DNA of 64,000 nucleotides from Dipteris shenzhenensis (taxonomy: Eukaryota > Polypodiophyta > Polypodiopsida > Gleicheniales): the NCBI GenBank assembly GCA_047967505.1, contig CM106539.1; one strand, given 5' to 3'. The notes under the pieces are model-generated. The model worked only from the letters and a program-made list of their open reading frames with translations, was not told the origin of the DNA and made no database searches. The translations under genes and the position numbers were made by a program. Shown in pieces: positions 43,101 through 48,261 of this stretch (position 1 is its first letter; every line of letters begins with the position of its first letter).

Positions 43101-45805
43101 AAGTTTAAAATTACTGCTATTCTAGATTCATATGATCTTTTGGAGATAGTACTGGGGACCCAGAACCACAAAGAACCCCCGACCTAGCAAATCCGAGAAG
43201 TACGATACCTCCTAATGCCGACCTTCTACAAGCTTGGAAATGCAGGAATGTAGATGCTCTATGTGCCCTGGTTACAAGTACTACTGATAGTGTTTTGACC
43301 TTGATTCAGCATACATCTAAGGCAACTGTGGCATGGAACATATTGAAGAGTCAGTATGAGATGCGGAATCAGACAAGGATCCACAACCTGGAGAATCAGC
43401 TCGCAACAGCAACTGAGAAGTTTAATGAAGGAGAGACAGCGGAGGCATTCATAACCCAAATCAAAAACCTGTGTGAGTAGATGGTTGGTGCTAGGATACA
43501 AAAGACTAGTGAAGAGCTAGCTCGGCGGTGTCTTCAAATATGTCCACCAAGGTCTGATGGACTGGTAACAACACTTAACACCTAGGTTGATTGGTCAGCT
43601 TCACCGACTAGGTTGACTGGTTGGTTCCACTGACTACGTTGATCCAACTACTGTCCTCATAGCTATAAAGAGGTGACCTCCCTAGTCTATTGTACCAGAT
43701 CAGATCTTCCAGCTAGTAGCTCTTCACTTAGTAGCTCTTCACCTAGTATCTGTCTAGATCGCCATCTAAGCTTCAATGTGGGAGCACACAGGTGGACAGA
43801 GCCATCATCTGTACTACATCAGTATTGAAGGAAGATTTTGTTCATCTCTAGTTTGCTATGTACTCTCTATTCTTTATTCAGTTTCTGTTCTGCTATGCCA
43901 TGTAACTTAACAACTCATTCATTATCCATGATCTCCATGTTACAAATTAGGTTACCCATTTGTTGATAGTTGTAAAAAATAATATCATGTCTCATCCAGC
44001 CAAAATTTATGGAAAACATAATTTTTCTAGATATTTTGCTTATTCCTTTCTCTTTCAAAGACTTGGATATTTTACTTGCTCCTTGTGGCTATTAATTTGG
44101 TTCCATTAATTCAACAACAATTCTGTTTCATTCTCACGAGAGAATAATATATGAATTAGAAGAGGAAGAGGATAGGACATAAATGTGCAATCTATCAAGT
44201 ATATTTGTTTTTAATTTTTCTTGGTAACGAGGTTAGGACCTCAAGGACAAGAAATTAAATCATCAACATCAACATCAAGCAAGAGAATAATTATGACCAA
44301 ACTCTTCCAAACGTACAAAGTTATGAGTTTAGTCATCAAGAATGGGGGATAAACTTTAGTAAATATTTTCATCAAGAATGGGGGATACGTTAGTAAATAT
44401 TTTCATTACTAGATATGAATTGATGGGTATAGTAGAAGATAACTTATGGATAAAAGTACAAGTATCAAGAAAAAGTAATACTAAAATAATGAGCTCCTCT
44501 GGACATACCTTGTGTCATAGTGTTGATCCATGGATATAGTTGTAAAACCCTGTGCCTGGCTTTCTCAATGAATCGTTCTTTGGTATGTTGCTTTTCTAAC
44601 GCTAGGCTCTGCAATCCATTGGTGATTTCTCTATGATAAGCTTTGTATGCTTGTTGGAGTTTTAAGTTCACATAGGGTAGTACAACCTGCAATGCTGAGG
44701 TTAGCATAGTAGCTCCATAAGCTAAAGGGAACAAGAAAGTACAAATGCTAATGGGACTCCTTATGGTTTATACATGTAGTAAAAGAGAGAGCTTCCTAAT
44801 ATAAATTTAACATGTGAAAGAGTAAACTAAGCCATTTACGTCTTTCTAAGGAGGGAGGGCTATATAACTTGTAAATGAATCACCGTGACATTGATAGTAT
44901 TTTACCATAGCCATAACTTTCCAATTGGTGCAATTTTATTCGTTACTTGAGGCACATGCTTTTTATTATTATTACTATTATTTGCGTAGTTAATGAAATA
45001 TGACTTCTTCAATGTTTTTCACATTCACATGTTGATTGTTCTTCATCATCCATGTCCCTTCATGAGCTTCACCTTGGGTTGCTTCAAGTCTTAACATGTC
45101 AAATGAATCTGTTTTTGTAGAGTTCACATCAACAGGCAGTCCATGAAAGGCACGCACCAGAAATACTAAGGAGAGTCTTCTCTGATTTCTGGTTAAGAGT
45201 GGCTGGCCTCTACCACCTAAGGATTTGTCCACCGGTCGCCTTCTCAGACCATGCAACCTTTCAGCAAACGACGCATCTGCATAAATGCATCAAGATTCAA
45301 CAACCCGTTCAATGGTTTAATCAATTGTTCCACCGTTTTGGGCAATTTAATGCATGTGAGGACAGTGGCTTACCGTTGGTTTCGAGACTTCGGCCTTCTA
45401 CCAACAGCATGAGCAGAGCAAAGACTTCGTCACCATTCTCCTTTAATAAATGTAGACCTGGACATCTCTTCGCCAGTACCTACAGGCAATGCATAAAATT
45501 ACCTCCGCCTGTGCTTTTCATCGTCCCTATGTCGTTAATTCAGCATCTCGTTTTCAAAATGACGTTAATGCAAAGCTGATACTCAATTGTGATACGTATT
45601 AGAATGGTCCGCAGCATTTTCACCATTTCAAAACAAAAATACGTTACAGGAAGACGACAACCGTGGACACTTTCTGATGGGAAAGAAAGTACAACAACTC
45701 AAGAAGCTTTCCACTACAGCTCGGATAAGGGTACTGTACCTCCAAAGTCCATCGCAAGGTAAGGGGTACTTGCTGCACTGCCTTCATTTCTCCTAGTGAC
45801 GCCAT
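975..45805 (-). CDS. PEX12: PEX12 peroxin gene, at least 9 exons over 44.8 kb
   Basis: Exons on the minus strand are 45740-45805, 45374-45479, 45158-45276, 44509-44686, 22595-22704, 2981-3058, 2617-2721, 1172-1330 and 975-1043. They add to 990 bp (329 residues plus stop) with matching phases and GT-AG borders. The product resembles plant PEX12: a Pex2/Pex12 N-terminal membrane domain, a proline-rich linker, then a C-terminal RING-like domain ending in a CPITLMP motif. The family acts in the peroxisomal membrane with PEX2 and PEX10 as the ubiquitin ligase that recycles the PEX5 import receptor. Arabidopsis PEX12 is about 390 residues. The difference is a shorter N-terminus and roughly 29 residues missing between exons 5 and 6, where a small exon may have been missed. 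Introns 4 (21.8 kb) and 5 (19.5 kb) are full of transposons, while no exon carries a stop or frameshift. This contrast argues for a live gene under selection. Confidence 0.92.
1172..1330 (-). CDS. PEX12: PEX12 exon 8 (RING domain)
   Basis: It has 53 codons. CPLCDKPRMTSALCVPSGC followed by LFCYQC is the zinc-binding core of the PEX12 RING. Upstream, the block KEGITFP occurs twice in a row, whereas Arabidopsis has it once (KEGIPLP), so this lineage has a small in-frame duplication. The acceptor is TTGTAG and the donor GTAAGA. Confidence 0.93.
2617..2721 (-). CDS. PEX12: PEX12 exon 7 (proline-rich linker)
   Basis: It has 35 codons. The tryptophan-rich start (EKWWHWWYEE) aligns with the EWWYQSAEE block and is followed by PPLPPPPPK, the poly-proline linker found before the RING in plant PEX12. 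The acceptor is CAATAG and the donor AAG/GTACAT. Confidence 0.88.
2981..3058 (-). CDS. PEX12: PEX12 exon 6
   Basis: It has 26 codons in phase 0 at both ends. TMLDYVLVGHLAALFFKE aligns with YAVLDYAQTGLIAAVFIFKM, the last membrane segment before the linker. The acceptor is TTGTAG and the donor GTAAGC. Confidence 0.88.
3799..4491 (-). mobile_element. Solo LTR, copia-type, 693 bp
   Basis: Read on the minus strand it begins TGTTAGAG and ends TTCTTACA, with a TATA motif (CTATATAAG) at 4022-4030. Both flanks carry ATGCA (3794-3798 and 4492-4496), a 5-bp target-site duplication. No internal region is attached, so it is a solo LTR left by LTR-LTR recombination. It shares the block CTCCTCATATGGGGG (4404-4418) with the LTRs at 32128-32811 and 19700-20411. 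The sequence around the TSD is rich in ATGCATGC, which slightly weakens the TSD evidence. Confidence 0.82.
4533..4575. repeat. (CT)n microsatellite
   Basis: About 21 CT units lie between ATGC-rich stretches, just outside the solo LTR. Confidence 0.95.
4769..5550. repeat. Tandem duplication, 401-bp unit
   Basis: Both copies begin AGGACTATAGTT (4769 and 5170) and run through GCTAGATAAGGAGCT to a CT-rich end. Few mismatches separate them, so the duplication is fairly young. No coding content was seen. Confidence 0.85.
5551..7057. other. Intron 5 sequence, nothing identified
   Basis: This is AT-rich sequence without a supported gene. It may include decayed 5' LTR sequence of the gypsy element to its right, but I could not define LTR ends. 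Confidence 0.4.
7058..11040 (+). mobile_element. Decayed Ty3/gypsy retrotransposon, 3'-truncated
   Basis: A primer-site-like TTTGGTGATCCTACTGGGGA (7058) precedes a gag start near 7628. Gag-like remnants with stops and shifts follow, including FKGTVDEYLYSHLQSFL (from 8465). Zinc-knuckle remnants lie at 9275-9610, an aspartic-protease motif VDGGSRVNI at about 10161-10187, an AYPILLG-PWLKSA block near 10367, and the start of reverse transcriptase (RMNPNYDKQVKAELDH, near 10960). The order gag, protease, RT and these motifs are gypsy features. The polymerase breaks off near 11040, before a copia integrase fragment. No complete frame remains. Confidence 0.75.
9275..9610 (+). pseudogene. Gypsy gag nucleocapsid fragment
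   Basis: This 111-codon stretch is rich in Lys and Cys, with NGHLEEDC, then YCNTCTKFGHD and, later, CCGENHLCSDY. These look like successive CCHC knuckles, some missing one ligand. It lies between gag and protease of the gypsy remnant, as expected. Confidence 0.6.
11243..11360. repeat. 59-bp tandem duplication at the gypsy/copia junction
   Basis: CTTGGATGTCAAGAATGCTC recurs at 11243 and 11302 with one mismatch over most of the unit. It sits between the broken gypsy polymerase and the first copia integrase codons. Confidence 0.8.
11373..13225 (+). mobile_element. Older copia element, 5' part (integrase to RNase H)
   Basis: Integrase begins FMTLIDDYSRRIWIYFLK and continues through SDRGGEFTS to SQQNGVVECK. 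Reverse-transcriptase blocks follow, such as STKWVYKTKYKSDSMLEKYK near 12440, and then YLCNTWPDISSTTSALS. Many stops and shifts are present. The 5' LTR, gag and protease are missing. The frame breaks at 13225 inside an RNase H-proximal block (W-V-L-K) where a younger copia element has inserted. It resumes at 19145 with Y-I-K-G-T. Confidence 0.88.
13226..13405 (+). repeat. 5' LTR of nested copia element
   Basis: The 180-bp LTR is unusually short and contains a CT-rich stretch near its end. It differs from the 3' copy only in the TACACC/TGCACC and TTGCTT/TTACTT positions. Confidence 0.96.
13408..13421 (+). promoter_or_regulatory. Primer binding site, initiator-Met tRNA
   Basis: TGGTATCAGAGCCC two bases after the LTR matches the 3' end complement of plant initiator methionine tRNA, the usual copia primer. 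Confidence 0.93.
13422..14846 (+). other. Long untranslated leader of nested copia element
   Basis: These 1.4 kb between the primer site and the gag ATG lack a supported reading frame. The leader is much longer than the 180-bp LTR and may hold packaging or translation signals, though none is recognisable. Confidence 0.7.
14847..15863 (+). pseudogene. Copia gag and start of protease
   Basis: I start at the second ATG (14847, MASSSTSEKEF) because MASS-type starts are usual for copia gag and the upstream eight codons look like leader. The capsid has the W-K-I-R-DVL and L-W-KKL-ATYEK blocks. The zinc knuckle is C-X2-C-X4-H-X4-C at 15549-15590 (CYHCGKKGHMKKDC). The protease catalytic Asp lies in DSGAS at 15807. 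The frame stops at 15861-15863, because one extra base near 15855 shifts it away from the rest of protease, which continues in the next frame. Confidence 0.93.
15862..17628 (+). pseudogene. Copia protease remainder, integrase and start of RT
   Basis: The frame continues protease (GKTGCVHLGN) and is cut by TAG at 16021-16023, probably from CAG. It resumes as GAG-pre-integrase with the HHCC zinc-binding set (H-X4-H, C-X2-C) and the DDE integrase core. Catalytic Asp codons are at 16378 and 16567. Exactly 35 residues after the second Asp the expected Glu is AAA (Lys, 16675). The integrase C-terminal block HLRIFGCEAYAHVP follows. RT begins near 17410 and the frame ends at 17628 after a one-base loss near 17620. 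Confidence 0.93.
17625..18911 (+). pseudogene. Copia reverse transcriptase and RNase H
   Basis: This frame carries the RT core MDVKTAFLHGDL, the catalytic YVDDM (17952-17966) and KSLYGLKQAPREWY. RNase H follows with TEAEYVAATEG and the terminal ADMLTKSLP. It ends 53 bp before the 3' LTR. The catalytic residues look intact, but it is out of frame with the upstream part of the polyprotein. Confidence 0.94.
18954..18964 (+). promoter_or_regulatory. Polypurine tract of nested copia element
   Basis: AAGTGGGAGGT lies directly before the 3' LTR, where plus-strand DNA synthesis is primed. Confidence 0.85.
18965..19144 (+). repeat. 3' LTR of nested copia element
   Basis: This 180-bp copy differs from the 5' LTR at two positions. 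It is followed directly by the TGAAA target duplicate and the resumed older copia frame. Confidence 0.96.
19145..19699 (+). pseudogene. Older copia element, 3' part (RNase H)
   Basis: The frame resumes with YIKGTLDYGITYTKG, then SWVSKKQAIVALFSTEAEY, and after a frameshift near 19400 reads LSCDNQSCMAIAKNPMFHA. A G-rich purine tract (GAGGGGGGG, 19691-19699) abuts the 3' LTR. Confidence 0.9.
19700..20411 (+). repeat. 3' LTR of older copia element, 712 bp
   Basis: It begins TGTTAGATATC and ends TTTTCTTACA, the same ends as the solo LTR at 3799-4491. It contains CCATATGAGGAGAA near 19769 and TATATAAG at 20151-20158. No matching 5' LTR occurs in the window, consistent with 5' truncation. Confidence 0.87.
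20412..22594. other. Intron 5 sequence with small tandem repeats
   Basis: No gene is seen. At 21418-21551 a GAGACCTTGATTATAAG-like unit of about 20 bp recurs about seven times. Blocks at about 21565-21660 and 21693-21790 (both with AGGATGTACAATGG and CTACATTGTAG) are a diverged direct duplication. Confidence 0.6.
22595..22704 (-). CDS. PEX12: PEX12 exon 5
   Basis: After the carried Gly it reads VAF and then MYQFLYLLKATKYFSPAL, a clear match to the LSFTYQLLYLLDATGFYSL membrane segment of plant PEX12. It ends STQEM (GQEL in Arabidopsis) before a GTACAT donor, phase 0. It is an isolated 110-bp exon in more than 40 kb of repeats. Confidence 0.9.
23099..23151. repeat. C-run and (CT)n microsatellite
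   Basis: A run of about nine C is followed by about 20 CT units with one TATC break. Confidence 0.9.
24628..25243 (+). repeat. Dispersed repeat copy 1, LTR-like
   Basis: It is about 600 bp, starts TGTCATGG and ends GGTTAACA. It is similar to 38155-38748, including a purine-rich GGAGGAAG stretch and the end CAAAATCCTAATG...GAATACAAAGGAAGG. An internal tandem duplication of about 94 bp (24946-25135) is also present in the other copy. It resembles a solo LTR, but no target duplication was found. Confidence 0.6.
25244..27508. other. Intron 4 sequence, unclassified coding-like remnants
   Basis: Plus-strand stretches at 25528-25788 and 26456-26710 have protein-like composition but no family I recognise. 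They may be an old transposon or pseudogene. Nothing else is supported. Confidence 0.3.
27509..27541. repeat. (TA)n(CA)n microsatellite
   Basis: About seven TA units are followed by about ten AC units. Confidence 0.92.
27940..28712. repeat. Hairpin minisatellite, unit about 40 bp
   Basis: About 16 units share the core ACATGTGGC-TTGA-GCCACATGT, an inverted repeat with a 4-base loop, separated by C-rich spacers of 8-20 bases. Most arms are imperfect (GCCATATGT is common). A (GA)n run at 28038-28076 and a run of about 25 C near 28120 interrupt the start. Long open frames here are by-products of the C-rich repeat. Confidence 0.88.
28770..28945. repeat. CT-rich low-complexity tract
   Basis: It is mostly CCCTCTCC-type pyrimidines without a regular unit. 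It follows the minisatellite directly. Confidence 0.75.
28946..32127. other. Intron 4 sequence with degenerate simple repeat
   Basis: At about 30598-30970 a degenerate TTAGTGCTTGTTAGTGC-type repeat of 10-12 bp fills roughly 370 bp. Minus-strand 30280-29881 has protein-like composition, but I do not recognise it. Otherwise nothing is supported. Confidence 0.45.
32128..32811 (-). repeat. Copia 3' LTR, 684 bp
   Basis: Read on the minus strand it begins CGTTAGATATGC (TG changed to CG) and ends TTTAACA. It shares CTCCTCATATGGGGG with the solo LTR at 3799-4491 and is closely related over most of its length to the LTR at 42350-42891, with repeated CGACTAG-GTTGA-type motifs. A GAGGGGGGG tract and RNase H remnant precede it, so it is the 3' LTR of a truncated element. 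Confidence 0.87.
32812..33260 (-). pseudogene. Copia RNase H remnant
   Basis: The open part (33191-32931) reads MALSSTEAEYKAACFAACEA, then CDNQSCMAIAKNLVFHARTK, the RNase H end of a copia polyprotein. Upstream WISKRQPTVALSS is recognisable with a frame disruption. It leads through a G-rich purine tract into the LTR. The rest of the element is absent. Confidence 0.9.
33261..35535. other. Intron 4 sequence, nothing identified
   Basis: No supported coding or repeat structure was found. Scattered short motifs with ACTGAATTAG recur near 34280-34400. Confidence 0.4.
35536..37962 (+). mobile_element. Candidate non-autonomous LTR element, 2.4 kb
   Basis: Direct repeats of 190 bp at 35536-35725 and 37773-37962 begin TGTTGAGAGTTGTGG, carry CTATAAAAGGGAGG and end AAGATTCTCT, with about seven mismatches. 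A purine tract AAGGGGAGG lies directly before the right copy, as for a 3' LTR. No primer site follows the left copy, the ends are not TG...CA, and no retrotransposon protein was seen between them. A TRIM-like element is possible; two independent repeat copies are the alternative. Confidence 0.5.
38155..38748 (+). repeat. Dispersed repeat copy 2, LTR-like
   Basis: It is related to 24628-25243 along most of its length, with the same purine-rich block and the same kind of internal duplication around CACCTTTTGAAGGGAGGGA. It ends near GCTAGCACA. Confidence 0.6.
39112..39490. repeat. Direct duplication, about 190-220-bp unit
   Basis: GGGAGGAGTAGGGTACTAT to ATGGGCTCAAG recurs at 39112 and 39332 with moderate divergence. 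It lies directly before the large tandem array. Confidence 0.8.
39482..42148. repeat. Three-copy tandem array, unit about 870 bp
   Basis: Copies start at ACTTGGTTATAA at 39482, 40346 and 41216, so periods are 864 and 870 bp. The third copy is about 930 bp because of a block of about 70 bp near 41453-41522 beside GTCAAGG-TCCT. Copies are very similar. No conserved reading frame was seen, so it looks non-coding. Confidence 0.93.
42350..43912 (+). mobile_element. Internally deleted copia relic (LTR, gag, partial LTR)
   Basis: LTR homology to 32128-32811 is firm from 42350 to 42891; the sequence from TGTTAGATG at 42278 may be its diverged start. A primer site TGGTATCAAAGCCC (42892-42905) follows, one base from consensus. 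Gag starts at 42966 and is broken by a TAG at 43186 and a frameshift. It ends near 43580 and joins directly to the second half of a 3' LTR (43582-43912, ending CTTAACA). The right LTR has an extra 15-bp TTAGTAGCTCTTCAC repeat. Protease, integrase and RT are gone. Confidence 0.87.
42966..43490 (+). pseudogene. Copia gag fragment
   Basis: It starts MAIGSGSLGSSSSS and reads FTEGKLDGTNYTLWKFKI, the copia gag N-terminal block. After stop and frame changes it reads SKATVAWNILKSQYEMR and then GETAEAFITQIKNLC, the middle of gag. No zinc knuckle remains. Confidence 0.88.
44509..44686 (-). CDS. PEX12: PEX12 exon 4
   Basis: It begins VVLPYVNLKLQQAYKAYHRE, matching the VVLPYFKSKL block, and ends with YPWINTMTQ, matching the conserved YPWIHASSEG. 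The donor is GTATGT, with one base of a Gly codon carried over. The next coding exon in the strand direction is 21.8 kb away. Confidence 0.92.
45158..45276 (-). CDS. PEX12: PEX12 exon 3
   Basis: It follows an ATGCAG acceptor, with the split codon completing an Asp. DASFAERLHGLRRRP matches SFAESLYGLRRKS of Arabidopsis, and NQRRLSLVFL leads into the next membrane segment. It ends in phase 0 before a GTGCGT donor. Intron 2 is only 97 bp. Confidence 0.92.
45374..45479 (-). CDS. PEX12: PEX12 exon 2
   Basis: The acceptor is CTGTAG and the donor GTAAGC. It encodes 35 codons plus one base. The segment DEVFALLMLLVEGRSLETN matches the DEFFAALMLILEGHSL block of plant PEX12, part of the N-terminal membrane domain. 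Confidence 0.9.
45740..45805 (-). CDS. PEX12: PEX12 exon 1 (start codon)
   Basis: The exon has 22 codons starting MASLGEMKAVQQVPLTLR, matching the QQLPASLR block near the start of plant PEX12. The ATG at 45805 is chosen because a TGA lies in frame two codons upstream. The exon ends GAG followed by a GTACAG donor in phase 0. The N-terminus is about 15 residues shorter than in Arabidopsis. Confidence 0.8.
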
Positions 45806-46946
45806 GTCTCATGAGATCAATCTGCAGATCTCTAGAGGGAAGCCAAATCTCTGCTCTTCGATGATCCTAACTTCTCTAAGAGAGGCCCATGTGTTTCTAA
45901 TTCCTACACGTATATGTAAACGTCGAAAATAAATCTTCAGCCTTCAAGCAATACTTCTTACAAATCAGTTCTGCTAATGGCCAGAGCAAACAGATCGAAG
46001 AAGCGTCTTGGGCAAAGGAGTGAAGGCAATCGAAAGTGGGCTGGTGTAAGGCGATGGCGTAATGATGGGTGATAGCCATGGTTGTAAGCAAAACGGCAAT
46101 GGCATCGCGTTGAGGGGTGGGCATCCAAGATGCTGCGTTAGGGACACCTTTTGTCGTGAACTTACTCCAAGAAAAATTTGTGATGTGGAAAATACTCCAC
46201 ACTATGATCCCTTACAGGGAAAAGCTTAGACGGAGTGCTTCCACATCATTCTTCGGCATTATCGGGCATTTGTCAAAAGTCGTTCCCATGCATGAACTGC
46301 AATGTTCCAATTGGCCAGGAAAACTTGCATAACGTGCATGGACATTGGCTACAGCGAGTGGGCCTTAATAACAAGTAGCAATTACGCCCAACTTGCCCTG
46401 AGTGAGAATGGGTTGGCAATTAAACCCAGCTAGCATTTACGCCCAACTAGCCTCGAGCAAGAATGGGCTCTAAGTTAGTGGAGACTTTTGAAGCTACTTT
46501 AGGAAAATTCCACCTATTTTTTCTTTCTTATAAAAAGGTTTCTTTGAGAAAGAGCTAATTCAAGAGGCAAATTAGGCCTAAGGCTTTGCCCTGTATTATT
46601 TTCTTTATGGTTTTGCTATAAATCAATGTGGGCATTGCCCATTGCTCCTGCCTTTACTTTGTTAACGGAACCCTTGAACTCTATTGCTTTGTGCAAAACA
46701 AAGCTTCCCTCCTTTGCTTGCTTTGTACCTTCCTTATGCTCCTTGGATGAGCTCGATCTTAGATTTCCTCACATAAGTAAAACGAGTCTATGAAAATTTA
46801 CTTCAGCCCCGTATCTCATATTAAAAGCATGACCATGCTTACCATTGTAGAGGCTTCAACCTTGAGCCTATGAGAGACCTACTATATCTGTTTTTGTAGT
46901 ATTTGTATCTATATTATATGTCTCTATAATTGTGTCTGTAACTATG
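45806..46946. promoter_or_regulatory. 5' flank and probable promoter region of PEX12
   Basis: The sequence upstream of the PEX12 start is less AT-rich than the surrounding introns. I cannot place a TATA box or start site. Near 46382 and 46431 an ACGCCCAACT-GCC...GAATGGG block is repeated. No other gene is supported. Confidence 0.4.
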
Positions 46947-47264
46947 TTCAAAATTTTTGGACTTTCTCTCTTGGTTTGGACTTTTTTTTGGAGCATATCC
47001 TCTCCACTCAACTTCACTTAGTGAGCTAAAAAATTGGGTTTTTTAGAGCACTAAATGGGTCACTTATATACAAATATGGCCTTATTTAAAAGCTAAAAAG
47101 TCAAGTGGTAACCTCTAATTTAAAAAAAAATGGCTCAGTCAAGCTATAATTCCCAAACTCGTGCATGGTGCCCCCATCCAATAACTATAATAATAATAGT
47201 AGTAGTCTCCTAACTCTAGTTCAATTTGAACACTATGAAGTGAATATATGACACCATATGAAAA

Positions 47265-47375
47265 GAGTTTGTTAAATTCAACATATAAGTGGTGTATAGA
47301 TATACCATTTTTTTGAAAAAAAAGAGTTTGTTGAATTCAATATATAAGTGGTGTATAGATACACACTTTTTTTAA
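47265..47375 (-). repeat. Left subterminal repeat pair
   Basis: GAGTTTGTT-AATTCAA-ATATAAGTGGTGTATAGATA occurs twice, about 57 bp apart. The complement contains TATACACCACTTATA, which matches the repeats at 61205-61400. Confidence 0.75.
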
Positions 47376-47439
47376 AAAACAAACCATACAATAAATTATA
47401 TACACCATTTGTATGGAAAAAAGCATACAAAACATTATC

Positions 47440-48261
47440 TTATGCATCTGAATCTCGTTCAAAGTCATCAGATTCATGTAATGTATTTGCGCTTGATGGG
47501 TCAAGTCTTGCCAAATGATGTTTAATATGGACACGACTTGGATCAGGGATTGTGATACATTTTTCAACATTGTATCCATGCTTCTTTTTAAAACTTCGTG
47601 TCCTCGATTTCCAGCAATGAATAATGCTACTAACTTCCACCTCTCTTAATCCCTCATTATTTGGAACCCATTCACGTTTCTTTTGCAAGCATCCCTCATA
47701 GAGTTGTTTTATTGTATATCTTCTCGGGAGATTTTTCAATTGCTTTGGTTCATACCATAAAGCTGTAAATGTTATAGGAGTCCCCTTGTCATCCCTTTCT
47801 ATCTTAGCAACCTTTGCAACCCAAATTAGGCCACCTTGGTCATCCAACTCTGAACCTAGATCAGATGCCCAAATTGCAACAAATAGACCCTCTTCAATCT
47901 TATTAGATGGTATAAACTCTAGTAAGGGTTTGTCTCCCTTCCTGCCACAATATTTTCGAGGTAAAAGGCATTCCTCTGCTTCCTCCATATCTACTAACAT
48001 ATTTATATCCAAAGGAAAACTTGATGACCTAGCTTGTTTCGGCCAAAAGGATTCACAGTATTCAATGCTCATTAAGTTTTCTTGTCTTTCTAAAGATTTA
48101 ATAAGTGCTTCAATTGATTTAATTGTCTCCAAATTCTTAGTTGATTGCTCAAGATATTTTTGCATCATACTTTGAAGATGTTTAATGAAAGCTTTCAAGC
48201 CTTTCATTTCATCTATGTCAAGTGATTTGTTTTTTGCAAGAACAAATCTAGTTTCCTCCAA
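47440..48261 (-). pseudogene. C-terminal domain of the transposase-like gene
   Basis: This is the longest open part of the gene. It has an N-terminal coiled-coil-like helix (residues 1-65), then a domain with GLFVAIWASDLGSELDDQGG and IWVAKVAKI, then a basic region. The middle domain resembles the chromo- or Tudor-like barrels seen in related transposon proteins; that comparison is from memory. It ends with an acidic tail. Confidence 0.6.

Larger units (their letters stand above)
22705..44508 (-). other. PEX12 intron 4, 21.8 kb
   Basis: This interval lies between the exon 4 donor (GTATGT) and the exon 5 acceptor (ATGTAG). It contains no recognisable host exon. It carries microsatellites, the hairpin minisatellite, copia fragments on both strands, 190-bp and 600-bp dispersed repeats and the tandem array of about 870 bp. 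The length is measured from splice sites I identified by protein similarity; no transcript was available. Confidence 0.85.

Noticed and set aside
45199-45579. Plus-strand 126-codon frame
   Set aside because: It is the antisense shadow of PEX12 exons 2 and 3.
975-45805. PEX12 as a processed pseudogene
   Set aside because: It has introns with good splice sites and no stops; a processed copy would lack introns.
46947-46964. Treating the 18-bp inverted repeat alone as proof of transposon ends
   Set aside because: AT-rich matches of this length can occur by chance in 64 kb. I rely on it only together with subterminal repeats and gene layout, and list the element as a candidate.
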